A stretch of DNA of 9,230 bases from assembly GCA_032251145.1 (NCBI GenBank), contig JAVVER010000128.1, positions 1 to 9,230 of the forward strand, read 5' to 3'. Position 1 is the first letter of the stretch, and each line of letters begins with the position of its first letter. This DNA comes from BRH-c54 sp032251145. Its GTDB lineage: Bacteria; Bacteroidota; Bacteroidia; Flavobacteriales_E; Vicingaceae. The position numbers and the translations under genes were made by a program. The notes under the pieces were generated by a model. It worked only from the letters and a program-made list of their open reading frames with translations, was not told the origin of the DNA and did not search any database. This document shows positions 1 to 7,226 of the stretch, piece after piece.

Positions 1-55
1 CCCTCCCCGAAGGGGAGGGAGTTCCCCCTCCTTCGGAGGGGGTTAGGGGGAGGCT
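1..55 (-). repeat. Bacteroidota GC-rich dispersed repeat (copy C), inside a gene
   Basis: This is a GC-rich block in an AT-rich region, with two perfect hairpins: CCCTCCCC/GGGGAGGG (1-8 and 12-19, loop GAA) and CCCCCTCC/GGAGGGGG (24-31 and 35-42, loop TTC). A TTAGGGGGAGGC tail follows at 43-54. Read on the minus strand it has the order C-run, CTAA, C-run, GAA, G-run, GAACTCCC, the same layout as copies A and B, which lie on the opposite strand. It has no stop in the SpoIIE frame, so it adds 18 or more Pro/Gly/Ser-rich residues. The window begins inside it, so its full length is unknown. Confidence 0.8.
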
Positions 56-1675
56 CTCCATCCAATAAAAATCTCCTGCAACAATGTCTTTTGGTTGGTA
101 ATAAATAAAACTATTTTTTAAGGTAGATTCAAATTCTTTTTCTGTGGGTAGTATTGAATTTTGTATGTTTTTAGCATAGTTAATACTATCGGTTATTTCT
201 TTGGTTTTGGCTTCAACAAGTTCTTTTTGGTGGTTAATTATTCTTTTTTGTTTCTGACTTTCTTTGTATCTCATAAAAACAAAACTTCCGAATAATAATA
301 ATATTAAAATCCCACCACTAAGTCCGTACCTTTCGGTAGTTTGTCGTTTTATTTTTTCATCTTTAGCAGTAATTTCTGCTTGAACTATTTTTTCTTTTTC
401 TACATTTTTGATGCTGTCGGCAAGAAGTTTTTTTTCATATTCATATTGAAATTGTTTTTGGAGGGTAGCTTCTTTTATAGATAAACTACTTATACTATCT
501 TGCATTTTATAATATAACTCTTGTAAATCGAAAGCTTGTTTAAACTCCCTTTTGTGATAGGCAACTCCTTTTAAGATTTCAGCAGCATTTTTTATTGATT
601 CTGGAAAACCAATTTGCTTGGCTATTGCTAAACTTCTATTTGCAAAATCGAATGATGAATTTACATCGCCTAATTCTTTATAAGTTAAACTTATATTTTT
701 TAAGGAGTATGCTTTACCTTCTAAATCTTCTATTTCGGTATAGATTTGATAAGCTTCTTTGTGTTTTAATAATACGTGATTTAAAATGGAATTTTTGTTA
801 GAAGTATTATCAGTTACAAGGCTCATTTCTAATATTGCTATTTTACTTAAAGAAGTAGCTATTCCTTTTTTTATTTGTAGTTCCTTGTAAATTTTTAAAG
901 ATTGATTAAAGTAATCGATAGCTTCTTTTTTCATCTCTAGATTAGTATATACAGAGCCTATATTACTATACAACCGAGCAATACCTTTTTGCGTGCCATA
1001 TTCTTTTTCAATTAAAAGTGCTTCTCTATAATAATTTAATGCTTTATTGTATTCTTCTAATTTAAAATAGACACCTCCGATGTTGTTTAACGCTAAAGAA
1101 ATCTCTGCTTTTTCATTTAATGTTTTATTTAATTTTAATGATTGGTGATAATATTCTAAAGCCCTTAAAATATCTCCCTGTTGTTTGAAAATAAAACCAA
1201 TATTATTTAGAGCAATTGGAATAATTGATAAATCATCAATTGCCTCACTAATCTTGATTGCCTCTTTAAAAGAAAAGATTGCGTTTTGATGGTCATTAAT
1301 TCCAAAATAATAGTAACCTAAGTTATTGTAATAAGATGCTATGTTTTTTTTATAATAATTTATAAGGGTTTTATTACTTTTTTCTTTATCAATTAATTCT
1401 AATGACTTCTTCATAAGTAAATCATTGTATTTCATCCAAATTTTATTTTCACAATTAGTAATAAGCTGATTTAGTTGAAATAATTTGATAGAATCATTTT
1501 TGGTATTATGGTAGTTGGTTAGGGAGGAATCTATTACTATTTTATCTTCTTTAGTAAGCGATTCCAAGTCTAAAGAATCTACTAAGTAGAACTTTTTATC
1601 AGCAAATTCTTGTGCATTAAGAACTTGAAAATTTCCAATAAAAAATAAAAACAATATTAAAGTTAATCTTCTCAA
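1..1675 (-). CDS. TPR / transmembrane / SpoIIE-type phosphatase signalling protein (partial, 3' end off the window, repeat fused in frame)
   Basis: An open frame of 558 codons runs from TTG at 1675 to the left edge. I chose the TTG because it gives a signal peptide (RRLTLILFLFFIGNFQVLNA, cleavage before Q22) and overlaps the GT2 stop as TTGA; the next Met is far inside. Tetratricopeptide repeats cover about residues 113-385 (repeated NNIG, YYxxSLK, A-x-Y-F patterns), so they should be periplasmic. One membrane helix follows (about 450-468), then a charged coiled coil (470-497) and the start of a SpoIIE/PP2C domain: SINYAKNIQNSILP (497-510) and KDIVAGDFYWME (529-540). Related Bacteroidota proteins continue with the metal-binding Asp residues of the phosphatase. 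Here residue 541 onward (LPLTPSEGGG...) is translated GC-rich repeat, so the domain is interrupted or truncated. By family knowledge such proteins dephosphorylate anti-sigma-factor antagonists; its role in this locus is inferred only from position. Confidence 0.85.
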   Translation of the reverse strand, partial: MRRLTLILFLFFIGNFQVLNAQEFADKKFYLVDSLDLESLTKEDKIVIDSSLTNYHNTKNDSIKLFQLNQLITNCENKIWMKYNDLLMKKSLELIDKEKSNKTLINYYKKNIASYYNNLGYYYFGINDHQNAIFSFKEAIKISEAIDDLSIIPIALNNIGFIFKQQGDILRALEYYHQSLKLNKTLNEKAEISLALNNIGGVYFKLEEYNKALNYYREALLIEKEYGTQKGIARLYSNIGSVYTNLEMKKEAIDYFNQSLKIYKELQIKKGIATSLSKIAILEMSLVTDNTSNKNSILNHVLLKHKEAYQIYTEIEDLEGKAYSLKNISLTYKELGDVNSSFDFANRSLAIAKQIGFPESIKNAAEILKGVAYHKREFKQAFDLQELYYKMQDSISSLSIKEATLQKQFQYEYEKKLLADSIKNVEKEKIVQAEITAKDEKIKRQTTERYGLSGGILILLLFGSFVFMRYKESQKQKRIINHQKELVEAKTKEITDSINYAKNIQNSILPTEKEFESTLKNSFIYYQPKDIVAGDFYWMESLPLTPSEGGGTPSPSGR

Positions 1676-2601
1676 TTAATGATTTCGTTTATGATATAAG
1701 TGGGTCTGTTTTTAACACTTTCAAAAATTTTACCTACATACAAGCCAACCATACCCAACACAGAAATAATAGCTCCAGAAAAAAAACTTAATAATAAAGC
1801 TAAACTTGCCCAACCTTCTGTTCTATAGTCACCTAACAAATACATAATTACTAAGGTTAAAGCTGCTAAAACAGATAAAAAAGATAGCAAAACACCCATT
1901 TTAACAGTAAGCCTTAATGGTTTGTCTGAAAAAGTAAGAATGGTATTGATGGCTAACTTTAATCGTTTTTTCATAGAGTAAGAGGATTTTCCATCTTCTC
2001 GCTCAGCATGTTGAATAGAAATTTTTGCATAGTTAAATCCAACTAATTGCTGCAACATAGGGTAGTATCGGTTGCTATCGCCAATTAATTGCATGGCTTC
2101 AACGGCTTTTCTGTTATAGCAAACAAAATTGGCAACGGTATTATCCTGATTGGTTTCTGTTAGGTAACTCAACACCGCATAAAACCATTTAGAAGCTATT
2201 TTTTTTACAAAATCATCTTTTCTGTTTTCTCGGCTGGCAGCAACAATTTCGTAGCCTTCTTTTGCTTTGTTTAGTAATTTATAAATTTCTTCGGGTTGGT
2301 CCTGTAAATCACAATCCATGGTAATAACATAATTGCCTTTACTTGCATCTAAACCAGCTTGCAGAGCATGTTGTTGTCCGCAATTTTTGCTTAATTTAAT
2401 TCCTTTTACAAAAGGATATTTAGCACAGTTTTCTTTAATTTTTTTCCAAGAGTTATCGGGTCCGTTATCTTCTACTAAAATAATTTCAAAACTATCAGTA
2501 AGTTTAGAAACAGCTTCAATAATTCGTTCAACCAGTTTGTCTATTATATTTTCTGCTTTATAAACAGGACTAACTATGGATATTTCTATTGTTGAGTTCA
2601 A
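1672..2601 (-). CDS. GT2 family polyprenyl-phosphate glycosyltransferase (GtrB/ArnC/DPM1-like)
   Basis: A 309-residue protein, the usual length for this family. The GT-A nucleotide-sugar fold is at the N terminus: SIVSPVYKAE (8-17), VEDNGPDNSW (43-52), the DxD metal site in MDCDLQDQPEE (95-105), and the acceptor-region signature REDGKSSYSMKKR (201-213). Two membrane helices follow (about 235-256 and 264-289), with the conserved tail VKNRPTYII (296-304). Proteins of this build transfer a sugar from a nucleotide donor to polyprenyl phosphate on the cytoplasmic face of the inner membrane; the sugar cannot be told from the sequence. It lies 109 bases downstream of the methyltransferase, separated by repeat A, and its TGA stop overlaps the TTG start of the next gene, so the two are probably translationally coupled. 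Confidence 0.9.
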   Translation of the reverse strand: MNSTIEISIVSPVYKAENIIDKLVERIIEAVSKLTDSFEIILVEDNGPDNSWKKIKENCAKYPFVKGIKLSKNCGQQHALQAGLDASKGNYVITMDCDLQDQPEEIYKLLNKAKEGYEIVAASRENRKDDFVKKIASKWFYAVLSYLTETNQDNTVANFVCYNRKAVEAMQLIGDSNRYYPMLQQLVGFNYAKISIQHAEREDGKSSYSMKKRLKLAINTILTFSDKPLRLTVKMGVLLSFLSVLAALTLVIMYLLGDYRTEGWASLALLLSFFSGAIISVLGMVGLYVGKIFESVKNRPTYIINEIIN

Positions 2602-2612
2602 TATTATTTGTT

Positions 2613-2696
2613 TTTGTTAATTAGCCCCACCCAGCCTCCCCAAAGGGGAGGAGTTCCCAACACACAAAGCCATTTTTATTAGTTATTTGTTAATTA
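2613..2696 (+). repeat. GC-rich dispersed repeat copy A with flanking direct repeats
   Basis: This fills most of the 109-base gap between the methyltransferase and GT2 genes. Its core hairpin is CCTCCCC/GGGGAGG (2635-2641 and 2645-2651, loop AAA), followed by AGTTCCC and the trailer CACACAAAGCCATT (2661-2674). The block is bracketed by identical 11-mers TTTGTTAATTA at 2613-2623 and 2686-2696, with a third near-copy at 2699-2709. The trailer resembles that of copy B (CACACTAAGCCATT). In an operon mRNA the minus-strand form would also fold as a hairpin and could affect processing or termination; that is inference. Confidence 0.7.
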
Positions 2697-2710
2697 CATT
2701 TGTTAATTCA

Positions 2711-3418
2711 TTATACTTTTTCTGCTCTTATAAAATATTGAGCTCCAATTGGCAACCAAGATAGTAAATTTTCTGTAAAATGAAAAACCTTAAATAATTT
2801 ATGTCGTGGAAAAAAGATGGTATATTTTATTTCTTTTAAAGATAGTCCACTGTTTATGACAAGTTTTTTATGATAGCCTGGTTTTAATAAAACTGCATCT
2901 TTATCAAATTCACATTCATTTACTACTTTTCTTGTAAGCGGATTATTAGGGTTGTGTTCAAAATTATAGAACCTTCCACCTTGTTTTAAAATGCGTTTAA
3001 TTTCCAATAAAATACTGGCATGTAAATGGTGTTCAATGTGGTGAAAAACCATAGATGTAAATACTAAATCAAACTCCTCATTGTTAAATGGAATTTTTTC
3101 TCCGCTAAATGCAGAAAAGGTAGTGTTTGGCAATTCTTTTTTTTCAGCTTGTTTAATACTTTCTTCAGAAACATCAATACCAACAATAGTTGCATTAGGA
3201 AAATATTTACGCAGATAGACAGAACTATTTCCATCGCCACAGCCAAAATCAAGAATTTTTAATGGTTTTGAAGTATCTTCAAAATTTAGCAATTCTAGAA
3301 TTTTATATTCACTAAAGTAATCACTATTGGCTCCACTTAATACAATAGCTTTATTGTGTGTTTCTCTATAACCTTCTGCAAATTCATCAAAATTATCAAA
3401 GTCTCTTTGTTTGCTCAT
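2711..3418 (-). CDS. Class I SAM-dependent methyltransferase (Methyltransf_11/UbiE-like)
   Basis: A 235-residue protein with a clear Rossmann methyltransferase core. Motif I is ILDFGCGDGNS (55-65), the acidic ribose-binding residue is in VGIDVSEES (79-87), motif post-II is FDLVFTSMVFHHI (116-128), and motif III is ILKQGGRF (143-150). The C-terminal third (about 155-235: NEHNP-like stretch, then FFPRHKLFK and ENLLSWLPIGAQYFIRA) resembles small-molecule methyltransferases found in surface glycan clusters. The acceptor is unknown. It is much shorter than the roughly 400-residue C-methyltransferases of branched deoxysugar pathways, so an O- or N-methyl transfer to a sugar or terminal glycan group is the more natural guess from context. 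It is separated by 131 bases (with repeat B) from the oxidoreductase upstream and by repeat A from GT2 downstream, same strand. Confidence 0.85.
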   Translation of the reverse strand: MSKQRDFDNFDEFAEGYRETHNKAIVLSGANSDYFSEYKILELLNFEDTSKPLKILDFGCGDGNSSVYLRKYFPNATIVGIDVSEESIKQAEKKELPNTTFSAFSGEKIPFNNEEFDLVFTSMVFHHIEHHLHASILLEIKRILKQGGRFYNFEHNPNNPLTRKVVNECEFDKDAVLLKPGYHKKLVINSGLSLKEIKYTIFFPRHKLFKVFHFTENLLSWLPIGAQYFIRAEKV

Positions 3419-3422
3419 GTTT

Positions 3423-3524
3423 ATTGTTATTCGTTATTAGCTCCTCTCAAAAGCCCCCTAAATCCCCCGAAGGGGGACTTTTCCATCACACTAAGCCATT
3501 ATATATAGTTAATTGTTATTTGTT
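3423..3524 (+). repeat. GC-rich dispersed repeat copy B with flanking direct repeats
   Basis: This fills the 131-base gap between the oxidoreductase and methyltransferase genes. The core is AAAAGCCCCCTAAA followed by hairpin CCCCC/GGGGG (3464-3468 and 3472-3476, loop GAA), then ACTTTTCC and the trailer CACACTAAGCCATT (3487-3500). It is flanked by near-identical 13-mers ATTGTTATTCGTT (3423-3435) and ATTGTTATTTGTT (3512-3524), 12 of 13 matching. It has the same orientation and layout as copy A. The C-run, CTAAA, C-run, GAA, G-run pattern is a repeat widespread in Bacteroidota genomes. Confidence 0.75.
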
Positions 3525-3549
3525 TTCTTTATTCATTAACCTCTGTCTT

Positions 3550-4515
3550 TTAATCTCTAATTTCTAATGCTGTAATCTCTTCCAACAATCTACTTTGATT
3601 CAGTATTTCTGTGTATTTATGCTGTAAATCATTCTCAAGAATACATCTTTTAAATTCATTTAAGATGGCTATAAAATGGTTTTCGGAAGGAGCTTCAATA
3701 TCAAATTTTTCTCCTTGTTGTTCTATAGTTATAATAGGTTTGAATTCTGGAGCAGGAGTAAAAGCTCTGTGAGCGGTGATTTTTCCTTTACTTCCCCAAA
3801 TTTCATAATTGCATTGGTAGAAATTATCAAATCCAAAAGCAACTTCACTAAATAATCCATTTTTGTTTTTTAGAAAGGCTCCACCAAAAATATCTACTCC
3901 ATTTTCGTTATAATTAAGAGAAGCAGCTTTCACCTTCAAATCGTTACCCAAAAACAATTGGCTGGCTCTAACAGTATAGGCAGCAGCATCTAATAATGCA
4001 CCCCCTCCTAATTTTTTATTGTATCTAAAGTTATCTGATGGCAATGGTGGAAATCCAAATGAACTTCTAAAACACCTAATTTCTCCTATTTTATCTTCTG
4101 CAATAAGTTGTTTTATAATTTGGTGTTGACCATGATAGAGAAACATAAAATTTTCCATAATCAGTAAGCCTTTTTCTTTTGCTTTTTGCACCATTTTTTC
4201 AGCAGAAGAATAGTTCATTGCCAATGATTTTTCTATTAAAATATGCTTACCAGCTTCTAGGGCTTTTAACACCCATTCTTCATGCAAACCTGTAGGTAAA
4301 GGCATGTAAATAACATCAATATCTTTTCTGTCAATAAGTTTTTGATATCCTTCTACAGCCTCACATCCAAATAAAATGGCAAATTCTTGAGCTTTTTCTG
4401 ATGTTCTGCTCGCAACAGCTATTAATTCAAACTCAGGAATAGATAAAATTGCGGGAATAACACTTTTTTTTGCTATGTTGGCACAGCCTAAAACACCTAT
4501 TGTTAATTTTTGCAT
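3550..4515 (-). CDS. Gfo/Idh/MocA family oxidoreductase, probable NDP-sugar 3-ketoreductase
   Basis: A 321-residue protein with an N-terminal NAD(P)-binding Rossmann fold: IGVLGCANIAKK (6-17), AVASRTSEKAQEFA (33-46), VIYMPLPTGLHEEWV (68-82). The family's catalytic Lys is at 96 in EKSLA, where most members have EKP. The C-terminal sugar-binding domain has GGGALLDAAAYTV (170-182), matching the family's GGxxxDxxxY/H motif with Tyr180. The start GVLGCA-IA and the PLPxxLHxEW stretch are like those of the 3-ketoreductases of 2,6-dideoxysugar pathways (KijD10 type), which reduce the 3-keto product of the 2,3-dehydratase. Only 7 bases separate it from the dehydratase gene upstream, which strongly supports that role. 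The stereochemistry at C3 and any other family substrate cannot be decided from sequence. Confidence 0.82.
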   Translation of the reverse strand: MQKLTIGVLGCANIAKKSVIPAILSIPEFELIAVASRTSEKAQEFAILFGCEAVEGYQKLIDRKDIDVIYMPLPTGLHEEWVLKALEAGKHILIEKSLAMNYSSAEKMVQKAKEKGLLIMENFMFLYHGQHQIIKQLIAEDKIGEIRCFRSSFGFPPLPSDNFRYNKKLGGGALLDAAAYTVRASQLFLGNDLKVKAASLNYNENGVDIFGGAFLKNKNGLFSEVAFGFDNFYQCNYEIWGSKGKITAHRAFTPAPEFKPIITIEQQGEKFDIEAPSENHFIAILNEFKRCILENDLQHKYTEILNQSRLLEEITALEIRD

Positions 4516-4522
4516 AATTAGT

Positions 4523-5944
4523 TTATTTAAACCTTATAGCCGATAATAAACTTCTCGACTGGATATTTAAATAGTTATTAAATTTTATAAAATCTTTTAG
4601 CTGATTTAATGTCATCCAACAAAATTTTTCAGGTACTTCCATCTCAAAATCATCAGCTACCTCAATTAGCATATTTTTGTTTTGTTCTTGATAAAACCTT
4701 CCACCTTCTTCCGATTGAAATGTATTATAAAGCACTTTTGCATGGTGTTTTTCAGGATTTAAAACAATATCTAAAAATTCCACTTCATATTCACTTTCTC
4801 CCTTGCGGTAATTACCTGTTAAACATTGTACTGTGGGAGCCAATTCAATAATATCGAAATTACCAGATTCTAATTTTGCTTGCACTAAAAAGTGATAAAC
4901 TCCATTTATTTTCTTGATTAAAAAAGCAATAATACCTTCTTGAGCAGATTTTACTAACGGTTGCGTCCAACTGTTTACTTCTCTATTACCAATTTCTGCT
5001 TTTACAGCCACTACAGAAAAATATTTATGGTCTTTATGATGAATAGAAAAATCGTCTTTTTTCCAATCACTAATACTGTTTAGTGGTATTTTTTCTACTT
5101 CTAATTCAGCAAAAGATTTTAATCGAGTAATCCAAGAAATAATATGTTCTATAGAGTGTATTGCTTTAGAATTATCCAACTCCGATATAAGAAAGTTATT
5201 TAATTTTAAATTCGTATTTTTTTCTTTTTTAAGGCTTTCAAAAGTGCTTAAATCTCCAAAAGGAATACCTGAGATAACCGTTCTGGTATCCATATTAATG
5301 ATATTGTCGTACTTTAAAAATTCCTTTATTTGGCCTAGCGTTAACCAACAAAAATTATCTTCCAATTCAATATCGCTAGAAATTTCTACAATAATATTTC
5401 TGTTTCGCTTTTTCAGGAAACGAGCACCTTGTTCCGATTGAAGCTGATCTAATAATACAGTTACATCTTTTCGTTCAGATAAAAAATAATCTAAATAAAG
5501 CGGTGCATTTCCTTGGTGAACTTGCGTGTAATTGCTTTTTGTTGCCTGCAAAGTTGGTGAAAGTTGTACCGCATTAATGTTTCCAGGTTCTATTTTGGCT
5601 TGCATTAAAAAGTGCAAGGTATTATTAATTTTTTTAGTGATAATTCCTAAAAAACCTATTTCAGGTTGGTTAATAATAGGTTGTGACCACTCTAATACTT
5701 TTCCCCAATTAGTTTTTATGTTGATACCTTCAATAGAAAAAAACTTGCCCGAAAAATGTTCTAAATTGCCTGTAGTGGAGTTAAACCCCCAATTTTCCAT
5801 ATCGGAAAAAGGTATAAATGTGATTTTATGATGGGTTGCTTTCTTTTTTTCTTCTATCCAATTCAAAAAATCATCATTACTCATTAACGTATTTTCTGTT
5901 GTTAGAGCAGATTTTAGAAAATGATATTTGATGTTGTTATCCAT
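4523..5944 (-). CDS. NDP-hexose 2,3-dehydratase (dTDP-4-keto-6-deoxyglucose 2,3-dehydratase type)
   Basis: A 473-residue protein made of two similar halves, as expected for the EvaA/TylX3/SpnO family, whose known structure has two Nudix-like domains per chain. First half: EHFSGKFFSIEGI (62-74), WSQPIINQPEIGFLGI (86-101), QAKIEPGNINAVQLSPTLQ (115-133), QSEQGARFLKKRNRN (169-183), CWLTLGQ (199-205). Second half repeats these: HHKDHKYFSV (302-311), WTQPLVKSAQEGIIAFL (326-342), QAKLESGNFDIIELAPTVQ (355-373), QSEEGGRF (410-417), CWMTLNQ (442-448). The N-terminal half keeps the fuller signature. The enzyme eliminates the C2 hydroxyl of dTDP-4-keto-6-deoxyglucose, giving an unstable 3,4-diketo sugar that a 3-ketoreductase then reduces; the next gene, 7 bases downstream, fits that. 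It starts at ATG 5944, 43 bases after the GT4 stop. I see no frameshift. Confidence 0.92.
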   Translation of the reverse strand: MDNNIKYHFLKSALTTENTLMSNDDFLNWIEEKKKATHHKITFIPFSDMENWGFNSTTGNLEHFSGKFFSIEGINIKTNWGKVLEWSQPIINQPEIGFLGIITKKINNTLHFLMQAKIEPGNINAVQLSPTLQATKSNYTQVHQGNAPLYLDYFLSERKDVTVLLDQLQSEQGARFLKKRNRNIIVEISSDIELEDNFCWLTLGQIKEFLKYDNIINMDTRTVISGIPFGDLSTFESLKKEKNTNLKLNNFLISELDNSKAIHSIEHIISWITRLKSFAELEVEKIPLNSISDWKKDDFSIHHKDHKYFSVVAVKAEIGNREVNSWTQPLVKSAQEGIIAFLIKKINGVYHFLVQAKLESGNFDIIELAPTVQCLTGNYRKGESEYEVEFLDIVLNPEKHHAKVLYNTFQSEEGGRFYQEQNKNMLIEVADDFEMEVPEKFCWMTLNQLKDFIKFNNYLNIQSRSLLSAIRFK

Positions 5945-5987
5945 TGTGTTATTTGCAAATAAAAGTAGTGAAATTTTTCACATCAGT

Positions 5988-7163
5988 TTACCCAATTGTC
6001 TTTTTTATGCTTTCCATTACTAATTGAGCAGTTTTCTCCCAACTAAATTTTTTAGCTTGAAGGATGCTTTTGGAGCTTAACGCCTCATGAAAGTTTTTAT
6101 CAGTAGTAATTTTTTGCATTGCTTGTGCAATTTCATTTTGGTTAAATGGATTTACTAAAATACCTGCATCTCCAACAACTTCGGGCATTGAAGTTATGTT
6201 AGATGTAATTACAGGTACTCCGCATTGCATGCCTTCTACCAATGGAATCCCAAAACCTTCAAAAATAGGAATATAGGTTATGGCTTTTGCGGAAGCAGTA
6301 AGTTCAGCAAGTTCCTCATCATCAACTCTACCAGTGAAAATAATATCCTTTTTATGTTTTAGTTCGTTTAAAAGCTGCGTAGTTTCTGAATTGCTCCACA
6401 TTTTTTTTCCGGCAATTAATAATTTTAATGAAGAACCGCTTTCCGATTTATATTGGTTAAAAGCCTTAAGTAACATAGGAACATTTTTTCTTGGGTGAAT
6501 GGTTCCGACAAATAAAAAGTAATCTATTCCTTCAGCAAATTTATCTTTTACTGCTTGTTTGTTAGCTTCACTTATTGGTTTGAAATTTTCGCTTGCACCA
6601 TTAAAAACTACATTAATTTTTGAAATTTCTATTTTGTAAGTCTTAACGATATCATTTTTAGAGAAATCAGAAACAGTAGCTATTTGATTAGCTTGTTGAG
6701 CAAATTTAGGAAAGTACTTTTTATAGTAGTTTAGTACATTTTTGGGTAACATTTCAGGGTGATGCTCAAAGTTTAAATCGTGAATAATAGCTAAGGTTTT
6801 TATGCTGCTATTTAGCGGAAACATGCCATCAGTTGCAATAAAAATAGCTGGATTAAGCTTTTTTAATACACGTTTTAAAGCAATTTGGTACCAATAAGGA
6901 AAAACATAAATGTGTTTGGTAATGGGGCGAATAATAATGGGATGAACATTTTTTGCAGCAATAAATTCCTCATCGGGCTTTCTATCGAAAATAAAATAAA
7001 AATCTATTTCGGGGTGTTGCTGTGCTAAAAGTGAGAAGGTTTGCCAAGTAAACAAACCAATGCCATCCATTTTGTTTTTAATGACTAATCGGGTATTTAC
7101 GGCAATTTTCAAAAGCGGAATGTTTAAGGTGGTTTCTATAAATTGATTTCTTTCAAAAAACAA
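5988..7163 (-). CDS. GT4 family glycosyltransferase (start uncertain: ATG 7163 or TTG 7112)
   Basis: A GT-B fold glycosyltransferase, 391 residues from ATG 7163. Motifs: KIAVNTRLVIKNKMDGIGLF (19-38), IIHDLNFEHHPEML (126-139), FVGTIHPRKNVPMLLKAF (218-235), and the EX7E pair E302/E310 in FEGFGIPLVEGMQCGVPVIT (301-320). It would use a nucleotide-sugar donor on the cytoplasmic face of the membrane to extend the lipid-linked glycan. Relatives normally begin at the equivalent of (M)KIAVNTRL, which points to TTG at 7112 (374 residues) as the true start. The 17 extra residues from ATG 7163 are encoded partly by the left arm of the 26-bp inverted repeat, and that ATG falls inside a possible promoter box. 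This is the first gene of the minus-strand operon, with the dehydratase 43 bases downstream. Confidence 0.88.
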   Translation of the reverse strand: MFFERNQFIETTLNIPLLKIAVNTRLVIKNKMDGIGLFTWQTFSLLAQQHPEIDFYFIFDRKPDEEFIAAKNVHPIIIRPITKHIYVFPYWYQIALKRVLKKLNPAIFIATDGMFPLNSSIKTLAIIHDLNFEHHPEMLPKNVLNYYKKYFPKFAQQANQIATVSDFSKNDIVKTYKIEISKINVVFNGASENFKPISEANKQAVKDKFAEGIDYFLFVGTIHPRKNVPMLLKAFNQYKSESGSSLKLLIAGKKMWSNSETTQLLNELKHKKDIIFTGRVDDEELAELTASAKAITYIPIFEGFGIPLVEGMQCGVPVITSNITSMPEVVGDAGILVNPFNQNEIAQAMQKITTDKNFHEALSSKSILQAKKFSWEKTAQLVMESIKKTIG

Positions 7164-7168
7164 AGGTA
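7161..7168 (-). promoter_or_regulatory. Possible -7 box (TACCTTTG) facing the GT4 operon
   Basis: The minus strand reads TACCTTTG, an exact fit to the Bacteroidota -7 consensus TAnnTTTG. I see no TTG at the expected -33 distance. Transcription from here would begin near 7154 and leave a leader of about 40 bases before TTG 7112, while it would remove the ATG at 7163 from the message. It lies inside the inverted-repeat segment. Confidence 0.3.
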
Positions 7169-7186
7169 ATAAATAAGATGTAAGGC

Positions 7187-7226
7187 ATATTTTTTTGGAA
7201 TAGCATTAGCTATTTCAAAAAAATAT
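7187..7226. repeat. Strong AT-rich hairpin, 18-bp arms
   Basis: Arms 7187-7204 (ATATTTTTTTGGAATAGC) and 7209-7226 (GCTATTTCAAAAAAATAT) pair at 17 of 18 positions around the loop ATTA. The T-run is on the 5' side and the A-run on the 3' side on both strands, the reverse of an intrinsic terminator. Its right arm overlaps the left arm of the next dyad (7221-7229), so the two cannot form at once. Confidence 0.75.

Noticed and set aside
90..115. Suspected frameshift in the SpoIIE gene near the KDIVAGDFYW motif
   Set aside because: Rereading the reverse complement base by base gives an uninterrupted frame through SFIYYQPKDIVAGDFYWME; the gene is not frameshifted there.
595..801. Plus-strand open frame of 68 codons rich in Leu and Asn
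   Set aside because: It lies wholly opposite the TPR region of the minus-strand sensor gene, has no domain or ribosome-binding context, and is a shadow frame. The same holds for the plus-strand frames at 2333, 4609, 5244, 5532 and 6280, and for the minus-strand frame at 3064-3252.
2711..3418. Methyltransferase as a TylC3-type sugar C-methyltransferase
   Set aside because: At 235 residues it is much too short, and it lacks the N-terminal zinc-binding Cys cluster of that family.
3358..3567. Plus-strand 69-codon frame spanning repeat B
   Set aside because: It reads through the start of the methyltransferase gene and the GC-rich repeat (giving the common artefact PKSPEGGLF); not a real gene.
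5968..5981. Palindrome GTGAAATTTTTCAC in the gap between GT4 and the dehydratase
   Set aside because: Arms of only 6 bp in AT-rich sequence inside an operon; too weak to call an operator or terminator.
7187..7226. Hairpin 7187-7226 as an intrinsic terminator
   Set aside because: The T-run precedes and the A-run follows the stem core on both strands, and the stem is GC-poor; the order is opposite to that of a terminator.
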